A DNA stretch of 7,678 nucleotides from an uncultured Oscillospiraceae bacterium (GCA_900556525.1 USOZ01000079.1:1-7678); one strand, 5' to 3'. Positions 1 through 5,762 are shown, numbered from the stretch's first letter. Notes: generated by a model not told the origin, from the letters alone. Made by a program: numbers and translations.

Positions 1-229
1 GGCTCGCGCGATTTTTCCGCGCGTCCTTTTCGTAAAGACTTCCGCGGCAAAGCAGATTTTCCTCGACCGTCAGTATATCGTCAAGGCAGTTCTGCTGCCA
101 GACAATGCCTATCTTTCGGCGGATAAGCTCGTTTTCCTTTCCGAGCGCGTGTCCGCAGACGGTGACATTTCCGTCCGTCGGTTCAAGAAGCGTTGCAAGC
201 ATATTGATGACCGTGGATTTTCCCGCGCC
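1..229 (-). pseudogene. ABC transporter ATPase, N-terminal part (Walker A to Q-loop), on the strand opposite to the rest of the gene
   Basis: Reading leftward from 229, 76 codons stay open to the window edge. They begin with the Walker A core GAGKST, which binds ATP phosphates, continue through a segment with RRKIGIVWQQNCLDD (Q-loop region) and LTVEENLLCRGSLY, and leave the window before the signature motif and Walker B. This is the pattern of DrrA/CcmA-type ATPases of drug or polyketide exporters. Everything upstream of Walker A (strand beta1 and the LLGPN loop) is missing at 230, where the sequence instead becomes + strand coding for the C-terminal part of the same kind of ATPase. The two parts do not overlap in content, so they look like pieces of one gene with its middle inverted. 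No start codon is visible. The family call is firm; the cause of the break (real inversion or chimeric contig end) is not known. Confidence 0.85.
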
Positions 230-640
230 GCGACCCGCAAAAGCGTCTGGGAAACGGTCGGGAAGCTGCGCAGCGACTACGGAATGACCGTTTTTCTTAC
301 CACTCATTACATGGAAGAAGCGGCGCAGGCAAACCACATCGTCCTGCTTGACAGCGGAAAAGTCGTTGCGTCGGGCACTCCGTTTGAGCTGAAAGAGCGT
401 TTTGCACACGATTCGCTGAAAATTCAGCCGAAAGATACCGCGCAGATACAGGCGGAACTCGACAAGCTCGGATTTGAACATATAGAGCGCGAGGGGATTG
501 TTATAGTTCCGCTTAAAGCTACAGTTGACGCGCTTCCGATACTCGAAAAGCTCGGCGAAAAGATAAACGGCTTCGAGGTCGTACAGGGAACTATGGACGA
601 CGTATTTCTGAACGCCTGCGGCAAGGCGCTGAATGACTAA
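230..640 (+). pseudogene. ABC transporter ATPase, C-terminal part (D-loop to C-terminus)
   Basis: The reading frame from 230 encodes ATRKSVWETV, the segment that normally follows the LDP of the Walker B/D-loop. It then shows the H-loop in VFLTTHYMEEA and a domain end in VLLDSGKVVASGTP. An accessory C-terminal region follows, ending EVVQGTMDDVFLNACGK, which is the usual tail of DrrA-type drug-export ATPases. The stop is TAA at 638-640. The open frame extends left to an ATG at 149, but residues before 230 are antisense to Walker A coding sequence and are not ATPase-like, so that start is not credible. As laid out here no functional ATPase can be made. It lies 15 bp before the permease gene, its natural partner. 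Confidence is high for the family and moderate that the gene is broken in the organism rather than only in the assembly. Confidence 0.85.
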
Positions 641-655
641 GGGGAGGAACAAAAA

Positions 656-1579
656 ATGAAACAGACAACAACACTTATCGGGCGCAATCTCAAGCGCTAT
701 TTCCGCGACAGGGGAACGGTTTTCTTCTCGCTGCTCACAATGCTCATCGTTATCGCGCTCATGCTTTTCTTCCTCGGCGATATGAACATACAGAGCATTG
801 TCAACACGGCAGATGAAATGCACATAAGCAATCTGGATCAGGTCGAAAGCAACGCGAAAATATACTTCCTGCTTTGGACGGTCGCGGGCATTCTCGCGGT
901 AAACACGGTAACGGTAACGCTTACGCTTATCGGATTTCAGATAAAGGATTCGTCCGAGCACAGAATGCAGAGCTTTTTCGTTTCGCCCGTTTCGCGGCTG
1001 AAAATCTCGCTCGGATATATCGGCGCGGCTTGGATCTGCTCAATGATAATCGGGATTATCACGCTCATTATTTCCGAAATTTACGTTGTTTTGCAGGGCG
1101 CGCAGGCGTTTTCAATCCTTGAAAATCTTGAAATAATCGGAATGGTCGCGGCAAATTCGTTCACATACGCGGCGCTTATGAACCTTATTTCGCAGTTCGT
1201 CAAAAACGAGGGCGCTTGGTCGGGCTTCGGGACAGTTATCGGAACGCTTGTGGGATTTCTCGGCGCAATATACATTCCCATGGGCGTGCTTCCCGAGGGC
1301 GTTCAGACGTTCCTCAAATGCACGCCCGTACTCTACGGAACTTCAATGCTCCGCAGCGTTATGACAGCTCACGCCTCCGAAACTCTTTTTGCGGATTTCG
1401 GCACGGAACTCAGCGAAACTGTCGCCGAGGAGTATGCGCGGGAAATGGGCGTTACGGTATCGTTCGGTGATGAGATACTGCCTGTTTGGGGAGAGGTTGC
1501 AATTATTCTGATTTGTGGTATAATATTAGCAGGCGCTGCGGTTATCGTTGCGCGCAGAAAGAGATTTTCGGACAGATAA
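656..1579 (+). CDS. ABC-2 type transporter permease (drug/polyketide exporter family)
   Basis: A 307-residue membrane protein with the ABC-2 permease layout. It has a short basic cytoplasmic N-terminus (about 1-20), a first hydrophobic helix at about 22-41, and an extracytoplasmic loop of about 25 residues. Four hydrophobic stretches follow at roughly 68-95, 116-143, 157-181 and 188-212, then a second long loop and a last helix at about 278-299 ending in a basic tail (ARRKRFSDR). The cytoplasmic motif near 100-114 (SSEHRMQSFFVSPVSR) is where such permeases meet the ATPase. The start is supported by GGGGAGGA at 641-648, 7 bases before the ATG. It would pair with the ATPase encoded immediately upstream to export a hydrophobic compound. 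The substrate cannot be told, and the upstream ATPase is broken in this sequence. The extreme 3' end appears to carry a promoter for the downstream regulator. Confidence 0.9.
   Translation: MKQTTTLIGRNLKRYFRDRGTVFFSLLTMLIVIALMLFFLGDMNIQSIVNTADEMHISNLDQVESNAKIYFLLWTVAGILAVNTVTVTLTLIGFQIKDSSEHRMQSFFVSPVSRLKISLGYIGAAWICSMIIGIITLIISEIYVVLQGAQAFSILENLEIIGMVAANSFTYAALMNLISQFVKNEGAWSGFGTVIGTLVGFLGAIYIPMGVLPEGVQTFLKCTPVLYGTSMLRSVMTAHASETLFADFGTELSETVAEEYAREMGVTVSFGDEILPVWGEVAIILICGIILAGAAVIVARRKRFSDR
1497..1524 (+). promoter_or_regulatory. Putative internal promoter for the LytTR regulator genes
   Basis: TTGCAA at 1497-1502, a 16-base spacer, then TATAAT at 1519-1524 preceded by TGG (extended -10). 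It lies inside the last 85 bases of the permease gene and would start a transcript near 1531, about 95 bases before the LytTR start. The codon frame there is plain membrane-helix sequence, so a chance match is possible, but a perfect extended -10 is uncommon. Confidence 0.5.
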
Positions 1580-1624
1580 CCGACGAAAACGGAAATCTGC
1601 CCGAAAATGAAAGGAAATTATGAT

Positions 1625-2065
1625 ATGAAAATTACGATAGAGCCGCTCCCGCCAAACGGCGAAGAAGAGATCGTTATTCGCACAAACGATCTTGACGAGC
1701 AGCTCATGAAACTGATATTAAATATAAAATCGGGCAGAAATCCGTTTACGGGTTACCTCGATGACGGAAGTATTCGCGTTATCGACCCTAAAAATGTGTA
1801 TTATTTTGAATCGGTCGACAACAAGGTGTTCGCTTACGGCGAAAAAGAAGTTTTTGAGATAAAAAGTAAGCTTTACGAGCTTGAAGAGCAGTTCAGCGGC
1901 ACGGATTTCCTGCGCGTTTCAAAATCCGCCATTGTAAATCTTTCAAAAGTGCGCAAGCTGGTTCCGTCGATAAGCGGGCGGTTTGAGGCTGTTCTGAAAA
2001 ACGGCGAAACGGTCGTTATTTCGCGGCAGTATGTCCCGCTGCTGAAAAAACATTTCGGACTTTAA
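1625..2065 (+). CDS. LytTR-domain DNA-binding transcriptional regulator (no receiver domain)
   Basis: A 146-residue protein. Residues 1-40 are a short N-terminal segment, and about 45-146 form a LytTR DNA-binding domain. It carries the typical IRVIDPKNVYYFESVDNKVFA strand-turn-strand region (50-70), the conserved FLRVSKSAIVNLSKV segment (96-109) and the terminal ISRQYVPLLKKHF helix (132-144). It lacks a REC domain, so it is not a classical two-component response regulator; such stand-alone LytTR proteins are usually controlled by a membrane protein encoded next door. An in-frame ATG lies at 1607, but the ATG at 1625 is preferred because AAAGGA (1610-1615) lies 9 bases before it. It is followed after 35 bases by a DUF3021-type gene. 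By analogy with LytTR/membrane-inhibitor pairs it may regulate its own operon and the upstream exporter; this is inference. Confidence 0.88.
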   Translation: MKITIEPLPPNGEEEIVIRTNDLDEQLMKLILNIKSGRNPFTGYLDDGSIRVIDPKNVYYFESVDNKVFAYGEKEVFEIKSKLYELEEQFSGTDFLRVSKSAIVNLSKVRKLVPSISGRFEAVLKNGETVVISRQYVPLLKKHFGL

Positions 2066-2100
2066 TACTAATTCCTAAAAGACGGGAAAGGATTTACGAT

Positions 2101-2544
2101 ATGAAAAAAATAACGAAACTGTTTTCACTCTGTTCGACAATTACGACCGCTACGCTTGTGATATGCACATTCTGGACGTTTATTAACACTATCAGTTCGG
2201 GCGGCGACATTATGACCGAAAAAATAAGCCTGCTTATCCTCCCGCAAATGCTCGTGGTCGGATTTGTTACGGGGCTTGGGACGCTGATAATTGTGGACAA
2301 GTACGACGTAAGCAAGCGCGAAGAAATTGTGCGCCGAAGCATACATTTTGTGTTTATATGCGCGGTGGTGCTCGGCTTCGGGGCGTGGTTTGAATGGTAC
2401 AAGTTTACGGTTCCGGGCGTTCTGTTCATGATGCTTTCGATACTTGCGGTGTATGCCGCGACGTACTTCATCATGTATTATCGCAGCAAGCGGATCGCGG
2501 ACAAAGTGAACGAAAAGCTGGAGCAGATGAATAAGGATAAATAA
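2101..2544 (+). CDS. DUF3021-type four-helix membrane protein, probable partner of the LytTR regulator
   Basis: A 147-residue integral membrane protein with four predicted helices at about 8-30, 43-65, 82-98 and 104-127. A basic/charged loop (DKYDVSKREEIVRRS, 66-80) lies between helices 2 and 3. The charged C-terminal cytoplasmic tail (YYRSKRIADKVNEKLEQMN) probably forms a short coiled coil. Size, helix pattern and position directly after a LytTR gene fit DUF3021. GGGAAAGGA at 2084-2092 supports the ATG. In LytTR regulatory systems the membrane partner is known to restrain the regulator. The same role is proposed here from gene order, not from any catalytic motif. The next gene begins 18 bases downstream, so the genes are probably co-transcribed. 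Confidence 0.82.
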   Translation: MKKITKLFSLCSTITTATLVICTFWTFINTISSGGDIMTEKISLLILPQMLVVGFVTGLGTLIIVDKYDVSKREEIVRRSIHFVFICAVVLGFGAWFEWYKFTVPGVLFMMLSILAVYAATYFIMYYRSKRIADKVNEKLEQMNKDK

Positions 2545-2562
2545 TGGAAGGAGGTGTTGACC

Positions 2563-2943
2563 GTGAAAAGGATCAGGCTGCTGATACTGCCGATAATAGC
2601 CATTGTTCTGGAGATTTTGCCTTACGGAGCGGTATTGGTATTTGCGCCGTCGCCAACAGAAAGTGTAAGAGAAACGTTCTCATATTTTAGCCTAACGCCA
2701 TTTGGATACGCTAATTTCGGACCGTTTTTAACCGCCTTGCTCACTTGCGTTGTTTTAGTGCTTGCGTTAATTTCAATCAAAAAAGAAAAATGTTGCAGGG
2801 CTGTATTCGCGGCTTCGCTGGCTGCGGCGATTATTTCGCTTTCGCCTTTGGTGTTTGGCGCGGAGTTTTACTCGGCGGTAGGCTGTATTATCACAATATT
2901 GCTTGCTGTTGAAAGTATTCTGGCAAAAATGTCGGAAAAATAA
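2563..2943 (+). CDS. Hypothetical small integral membrane protein, third gene of the LytTR/DUF3021 unit
   Basis: I do not recognise this family. It encodes 126 residues with hydrophobic segments at about 4-24, 49-70, 80-98 and 102-119, short connecting loops and a basic cluster (KKEKCCR) between helices 2 and 3, so a four-helix membrane topology is likely. The loop after helix 1 is PSPTESVRETFSYFSLTPFGYANFG. Start choice: GTG at 2563 has AAGGAGGT (2548-2555) 7 bases upstream, the strongest Shine-Dalgarno in this operon. An in-frame GTG at 2554 overlaps that site and is rejected. The gene follows the DUF3021 gene by 18 bases and ends 15 bases before the terminator stem, so it belongs to the same transcript. 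It may be a further membrane partner of the regulator or an immunity/accessory component of the exporter; nothing in the sequence decides this. Confidence 0.75.
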   Translation: MKRIRLLILPIIAIVLEILPYGAVLVFAPSPTESVRETFSYFSLTPFGYANFGPFLTALLTCVVLVLALISIKKEKCCRAVFAASLAAAIISLSPLVFGAEFYSAVGCIITILLAVESILAKMSEK

Positions 2944-2958
2944 CAAATTCAATAACAA

Positions 2959-2990
2959 AAAAGGCGGCTTCCGTTAAGAAGCCGCCTTTT
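2959..2990. terminator. Bidirectional intrinsic terminator between convergent genes
   Basis: Perfect 12-bp arms AAAAGGCGGCTT (2959-2970) and AAGCCGCCTTTT (2979-2990) with an 8-base loop. The stem carries A-runs on one side and T-runs on the other, so it can end both the + strand LytTR operon and the - strand rubrerythrin gene, whose stop lies at 3000. Confidence 0.9.
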
Positions 2991-2999
2991 CGTATGAAC

Positions 3000-3554
3000 T
3001 TACTTATTGAAATATCTCTTGAGAAGTCCCTCAAAAGCCTTGCCGTGTCTTGCTTCATCCTTCGCCATCTCATGGACAGTATCGTGAATGGCGTCCAGGT
3101 TGAGTTCCTTAGCGCGCTTTGCGAGGTCGAGCTTGCCCTGTGTAGCGCCGTGTTCTGCGGCAACTCTCTTCTCGAGGTTTTCCTTTGTCGAGGGCGAAAC
3201 TACCTCTCCGAGAAGCTCGGCGAACTTCGCAGCGTGTTCAGCTTCTTCATAAGCTGCCTTTTCCCAGTAAAGTCCGATTTCGGGGTAGCCCTCTCTGTGA
3301 GCAACTCTTGCCATTGCGAGGTACATACCGACTTCGGTACATTCGCCGGCAAAGTTAGCGCGCAGACCGTCGAGAATTTCCTTATCGGTAACAGCCTTAG
3401 CAATGCCTACTTCGTGTTCGCAAGCGAAAGAGAGCTTATCTTCGGCTTCCTTTTCGATGAACTTAGAGCCGGGAACTCCGCACTGGGGACATTTCTCGGG
3501 GGCGCTGTCGCCTGTATGAACATAACCGCAGATGGGACATACAAAAATTTTCAT
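3000..3554 (-). CDS. Reverse rubrerythrin (N-terminal rubredoxin domain, C-terminal diiron domain); peroxide/oxygen detoxification
   Basis: A 184-residue cytoplasmic protein with domains in the 'reverse' order. A rubredoxin-type Fe(Cys)4 site comes first (C6-x2-C9 and C22-x2-C25), followed by a four-helix ferritin-like domain. Candidate diiron ligands are visible: E71 and E74 (GECTEV), E104/H107 (YEEAEH), E134 (AAEHG) and E167/H170 (KDEARH). Known members accept electrons from NADH-dependent reductases and reduce hydrogen peroxide and oxygen in strict anaerobes. AGGAAGGT on the minus strand (3570-3563) lies 8 bases before the ATG. It is a single-gene unit: strong promoter at 3607-3635, terminator at 2959-2990, convergent with the LytTR operon. 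Length is normal for the family and all key residues are present. A PerR-like palindrome lies upstream, suggesting peroxide control. Confidence 0.93.
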   Translation of the reverse strand: MKIFVCPICGYVHTGDSAPEKCPQCGVPGSKFIEKEAEDKLSFACEHEVGIAKAVTDKEILDGLRANFAGECTEVGMYLAMARVAHREGYPEIGLYWEKAAYEEAEHAAKFAELLGEVVSPSTKENLEKRVAAEHGATQGKLDLAKRAKELNLDAIHDTVHEMAKDEARHGKAFEGLLKRYFNK

Positions 3555-3580
3555 AATAAATTACCTTCCTTTTTTTATTT

Positions 3581-3597
3581 GGCACATCTCTCGTGCC
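3581..3597 (-). other. Small hairpin at the 5' end of the rubrerythrin transcript
   Basis: GGCAC (3581-3585) and GTGCC (3593-3597) can pair around a 7-base loop. With the transcription start predicted near 3600, the hairpin would sit at the very 5' end of the mRNA, where such stems often slow decay. The stem is only 5 bp, so it may be chance. Confidence 0.4.
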
Positions 3598-3606
3598 GTT
3601 GATTTA

Positions 3607-3635
3607 AGTATACATTAACCGAGCGTGTTTGTCAA
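3607..3635 (-). promoter_or_regulatory. Sigma-A type promoter of the rubrerythrin gene
   Basis: On the minus strand TTGACA (3635-3630), a 17-base spacer and TATACT (3612-3607), a near-consensus housekeeping promoter. The predicted start is close to 3600, giving a leader of about 45 bases. Confidence 0.85.
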
Positions 3636-3649
3636 TACTTTTTAAGAAT

Positions 3650-3670
3650 TTTTTAGAATAATTCTAAAAA
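3650..3670. promoter_or_regulatory. 21-bp perfect palindrome, PerR-box-like operator
   Basis: Two 10-base arms (TTTTTAGAAT and ATTCTAAAAA) around a single central A at 3660. The 7-1-7 core TTAGAATAATTCTAA differs from the Bacillus PerR box TTATAATNATTATAA at one symmetrical position per half. It lies 14 bases upstream of the rubrerythrin -35. PerR control of reverse rubrerythrins is known in Clostridium, which supports the reading; a MarR-type site is an alternative. Confidence 0.55.
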
Positions 3671-3779
3671 TTTTCTTATATTTCATTAAATATGAGGAGT
3701 TTTGCACGCAACAATATGTGCGTAATTAACAAGAAAGTAAATAAATTAAAGCAAATAGCATTTTTGTCAAAAAATAATT

Positions 3780-3793
3780 AACGATATACCGTT
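3780..3793. promoter_or_regulatory. Operator O1, near-palindrome overlapping the -35
   Basis: AACGATATACCGTT, one base different from the perfect palindrome at 3827-3840. It overlaps the first two bases of the -35 box (3792-3797). Its centre is about 40 bases before the predicted start, so a bound repressor would block polymerase at the -35. Confidence 0.75.
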
Positions 3794-3820
3794 GACAAAC
3801 GCCGCAATGTATGCTATTAT
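3792..3820 (+). promoter_or_regulatory. Sigma-A type promoter of the secreted Big_2 protein gene
   Basis: TTGACA (3792-3797), a 17-base spacer and TATTAT (3815-3820). The predicted start is near 3827, the first base of operator O2. Confidence 0.85.
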
Positions 3821-3826
3821 ATAACT

Positions 3827-3840
3827 AACGGTATACCGTT
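3827..3840. promoter_or_regulatory. Operator O2, perfect 14-bp palindrome at the transcription start
   Basis: AACGGTATACCGTT is its own reverse complement. It begins 6 bases after the -10 box and covers about +1 to +14. The centre-to-centre distance to O1 is 47 bp. Two near-identical sites bracketing one promoter is the layout of a dimeric repressor (TetR-, GntR- or MarR-type). No candidate repressor is adjacent; the MarR gene at 5778-6254 is the only DNA-binding family in the window besides LytTR. Confidence 0.8.
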
Positions 3841-3842
3841 GG

Positions 3843-3868
3843 CTGCGCATTGCTCTCCAAATGTGCAG
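3843..3868 (+). other. Leader hairpin of the secreted-protein mRNA
   Basis: CTGCGCATT (3843-3851) pairs with AATGTGCAG (3860-3868), a 9-bp stem with one G-U pair and an 8-base loop. It lies in the 5' leader just before the Shine-Dalgarno region, directly after operator O2. It may be an mRNA-stabilising stem; no known riboswitch fold is recognisable in so short a leader. Confidence 0.5.
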
Positions 3869-3894
3869 AAAAACAAGGAGAAGAAAGGGAAAGT

Positions 3895-4620
3895 ATGAAA
3901 AAGATCACAAAGATTTTGTCCGTTATCATGGCTGCGGTTATGCTTGTCGCGGCGCTGTGCGTTTCCGCGGGAGCTGAGAGCATTGAGGATACCGCAAAGG
4001 CAATCGACAGCGGGAAAAAGGTTTCGTTTACGCCAACTAGCCGCAGTTACAAAGATTACAAGGTTACGCTTTCAGAAAAAGGAACCTTAAAGCTGACTGT
4101 TACCACAAAAGCTGAAAAAGTAATAGTAAAAGTATTGAATAGCGACGGAAATGCGGTTGAACTTTCAGAGAAAGACATTTCTACCGGTTCAGCTTATTAC
4201 AGCAGTTGGTATGGCAATACTGAACTGAATTGGAATAAAACTATGGAAAAATTCTCAGGTAAGCTTAGCTATAAATCGCTTGCCAAAGGAACATATTATA
4301 TCAGAATATATAATTATAATGACGCTTTTTATGATGTCAAAGGCAAAATGAGCGTATCATTCAAATACCCACAGAAAACCGAGGAAGAAGCGGCGGACGG
4401 CACGATCTCATGCCTTAGCGTATCGCTGAAAAAGGGCGAGAGCTTGCAGTTCGGCGCGGTTATCGAGGGCGAGGGAACTGTCGAATGGAGCAGCACGAAG
4501 AAATCGGTTGCGGCAGTAAGTTCCGACGGAAAAATAACGGCAAAATCCAAAGGAACGGCAACGATCGAAGCAAAGCTCGGCAAATCGTCGGTAAAAATCA
4601 AGGTCAATGTAACGGAATAA
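3895..4620 (+). CDS. Secreted protein with PPC-like beta domain and C-terminal Big_2 (bacterial Ig-like) domain
   Basis: A 241-residue exported protein. Residues 1-27 form a Sec signal peptide: basic MKKITK, a hydrophobic core, and AxA-type cleavage at SAGA-ES. C22 is preceded by AAL and does not fit a lipobox. Residues about 30-158 are beta-rich (TLKLTVTTKAEKVIVKVLN, then KGTYYIRIYNY), resembling pre-peptidase C-terminal (PPC) domains. Residues about 170-240 match a Big_2 domain (SVSLKKGESLQF, VEWSSTKKSVAAVSSDGKITAKSKGTATI). No catalytic motif, sortase signal or SLH domain is present, so it is probably released or loosely wall-bound; its binding target is unknown. ATG 3895 is chosen because it gives the complete signal peptide and has AAAGGGA (3884-3890) upstream; the in-frame ATG at 3850 lies within the leader hairpin. 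The promoter has two operators. The PPC-like part is noticeably more AT-rich than the Big_2 part, hinting at domain shuffling. Confidence 0.85.
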   Translation: MKKITKILSVIMAAVMLVAALCVSAGAESIEDTAKAIDSGKKVSFTPTSRSYKDYKVTLSEKGTLKLTVTTKAEKVIVKVLNSDGNAVELSEKDISTGSAYYSSWYGNTELNWNKTMEKFSGKLSYKSLAKGTYYIRIYNYNDAFYDVKGKMSVSFKYPQKTEEEAADGTISCLSVSLKKGESLQFGAVIEGEGTVEWSSTKKSVAAVSSDGKITAKSKGTATIEAKLGKSSVKIKVNVTE

Positions 4621-4624
4621 ACAA

Positions 4625-4659
4625 AAAGGGCAGTAACGCGATTAGCGATACTGCCCTTT
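4625..4659. terminator. Bidirectional intrinsic terminator between convergent genes
   Basis: Arms AAAGGGCAGTA (4625-4635) and TACTGCCCTTT (4649-4659), 11 bp perfect, enclosing 13 bases that can themselves pair (CGC/GCG). On the minus strand the stem is followed by a T-rich TTTTTGTTTA, so it serves the DAHP synthase gene best. On the + strand only TTTA follows. Confidence 0.85.
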
Positions 4660-4669
4660 ACGATTTGAA

Positions 4670-5698
4670 TTATAAGCTGTCTGCGAGGTCGAGAATGAGC
4701 TTTTCGGTCTTTTCCCAGCCGAGGCACGGGTCTGTGATAGACTTTCCGTAAACGCCTTCTTCGGCTTTCTGCGAGCCGTCCTCAATGTAGCTTTCAATCA
4801 TAAGTCCCTTGATGAAGCCGTTGAGGTCGTTATCATGGCGCTTGCTGAAAAGAACTTCCTTAGCAATACGGATCTGTTCGAGGTAATGCTTGTTGGAGTT
4901 CGAGTGGTTGCAGTCCACGATAACCGAACGGTTTACGAGGTTTTTCGCGTTGTACATTTCGAGCAGCAGCTTGAGATCCTCGTAGTGATAGTTCGGGATA
5001 GCCTGTCCGTGCTTGTTTACGAATCCGCGCAGGATAGCGTGCGCATAGGGATTGCCCGTTGTTTCAACTTCCCAGCCGCGGTAGAGGAAAATGTGGCTGT
5101 TCTGAGCAGCCGTGATAGAGTTGAGCATTACGGAATAATCGCCGCCCGTGGGGTTTTTCATTCCGCAGGGGATATCCATTCCGCTCGCAACAAGACGGTG
5201 CTGCTGATCTTCGACCGAACGTGCGCCGACAGCAACATATGAGAGCAGGTCGGAAAGATAGCGATAGTTCTCGGGGTAAAGCATTTCGTCTGCGCAGACG
5301 AAGCCTGTTTCCTTTATCGCACGCGAATGAAGCTCACGCACGCGGATAAGACCTTCGAGCATATCTTCCTTTTTCATAGGGTCGGGCTGATGAAGCATAC
5401 CCTTGTAGCCCTCGCCCGTTGTGCGGGGCTTACCCGTGTAAATGCGGGGGATAATGAATATCTTGTCCTTTACCTGTTCCTGAACGCCGACAAGTCTGCT
5501 GATATAGTCGAGAACGGGTTCTTCCTTATCCGCAGAGCAGGGACCGATGATGAGCAGCAGGCGATTGTCCTTGCCCTCGAAAATGTCACGGATCTCCTTG
5601 TCTTTCTGCGCTTTTATTTCCGCGACCTTTTCGGTAACGGGGTAAAGCTCTTTTATTTCCTTTGGGATAGGGAGCTTTCTGTTGAAGTTCATTCCCAT
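4670..5698 (-). CDS. Type I (AroF/G/H-like) 3-deoxy-7-phosphoheptulonate (DAHP) synthase
   Basis: A 342-residue cytoplasmic enzyme that condenses phosphoenolpyruvate with erythrose 4-phosphate, the first step of the shikimate pathway to Trp, Tyr and Phe. The length and landmarks match the E. coli AroG class: GPCS at 52-55, the substrate-binding KPRTTGEGYKG at 90-100 (the E. coli-type TTVGWKG loop is changed to TTGEGYKG), GARSVEDQQHR at 158-168, DCNHSNSNK at 262-270 and SITDPCLGW at 320-328. The metal ligands expected from E. coli C61, H268, E302 and D326 appear as C54, H265, E302 and D323. ATG 5698 has AAAGGA (5714-5709) 10 bases upstream; the ATG two codons later is an alternative. It lies 79 bp downstream of marR in the same direction. 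I see no T-box or Trp leader. Which aromatic amino acid inhibits it cannot be read from the sequence. Confidence 0.95.
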   Translation of the reverse strand: MGMNFNRKLPIPKEIKELYPVTEKVAEIKAQKDKEIRDIFEGKDNRLLLIIGPCSADKEEPVLDYISRLVGVQEQVKDKIFIIPRIYTGKPRTTGEGYKGMLHQPDPMKKEDMLEGLIRVRELHSRAIKETGFVCADEMLYPENYRYLSDLLSYVAVGARSVEDQQHRLVASGMDIPCGMKNPTGGDYSVMLNSITAAQNSHIFLYRGWEVETTGNPYAHAILRGFVNKHGQAIPNYHYEDLKLLLEMYNAKNLVNRSVIVDCNHSNSNKHYLEQIRIAKEVLFSKRHDNDLNGFIKGLMIESYIEDGSQKAEEGVYGKSITDPCLGWEKTEKLILDLADSL

Positions 5699-5720
5699 CT
5701 TCTTTTGTTCCTTTCGTTTA

Positions 5721-5726
5721 ATTATA
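5721..5726 (-). promoter_or_regulatory. Possible -10 box for the DAHP synthase gene
   Basis: A perfect TATAAT on the minus strand (5726-5721), 23 bases before the start codon, but with no good -35 at 16-18 bases and no extended TGN. It may be a weak or activator-dependent promoter, or the gene may rely on read-through from marR. Confidence 0.35.
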
Positions 5727-5730
5727 CGAC

Positions 5731-5762
5731 AAAAGCGAATTTACATCGGTAAATCCGCTTTT
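5731..5762 (-). terminator. Hairpin between marR and the DAHP synthase gene, weak or partial terminator
   Basis: AAAAGCGAATTTAC (5731-5744) and GTAAATCCGCTTTT (5749-5762) form a 14-bp stem with one mismatch and a 4-base loop. It starts 15 bases after the marR stop. On the minus strand it ends in CGCTTTTG, only four T, so termination is probably incomplete and some read-through into the DAHP synthase gene is possible. Confidence 0.7.

Larger units (their letters stand above)
3555..3894. other. 340-bp divergent intergenic region: contents
   Basis: An AT-rich spacer between rubrerythrin (-) and the secreted Big_2 protein (+). From left to right it holds the rubrerythrin leader hairpin and promoter, the PerR-like palindrome, an AT-rich stretch without clear signals (about 3671-3779, with only a short ACGCA/TGCGT inverted repeat at 3706-3723), the dual-operator promoter, and a leader hairpin for the secreted protein. 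I see no small gene in it. Confidence 0.7.

Noticed and set aside
149..229. N-terminal extension of the + strand ATPase frame from the ATG at 149
   Set aside because: These codons are antisense to a clear Walker A/beta-strand coding sequence and encode nothing ATPase-like.
1607..1624. Earlier ATG for the LytTR gene
   Set aside because: No Shine-Dalgarno in front of it, whereas AAAGGA is well placed for the ATG at 1625.
2994..3602. 202-codon + strand open frame
   Set aside because: Antisense to the rubrerythrin gene and covering its promoter; it has no ribosome-binding site and its product looks like shadow translation.
3955..3963. Possible lipoprotein cysteine (C22) in the secreted protein
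   Set aside because: The residue before the cysteine is Leu, which does not fit a lipobox; the AxA cleavage site at A27 is better.
4329..4751. Open frames on both strands over the 3' end of the Big_2 gene and the terminator
   Set aside because: They overlap the conserved Big_2 and DAHP synthase coding sequences in other frames and lack ribosome-binding sites.
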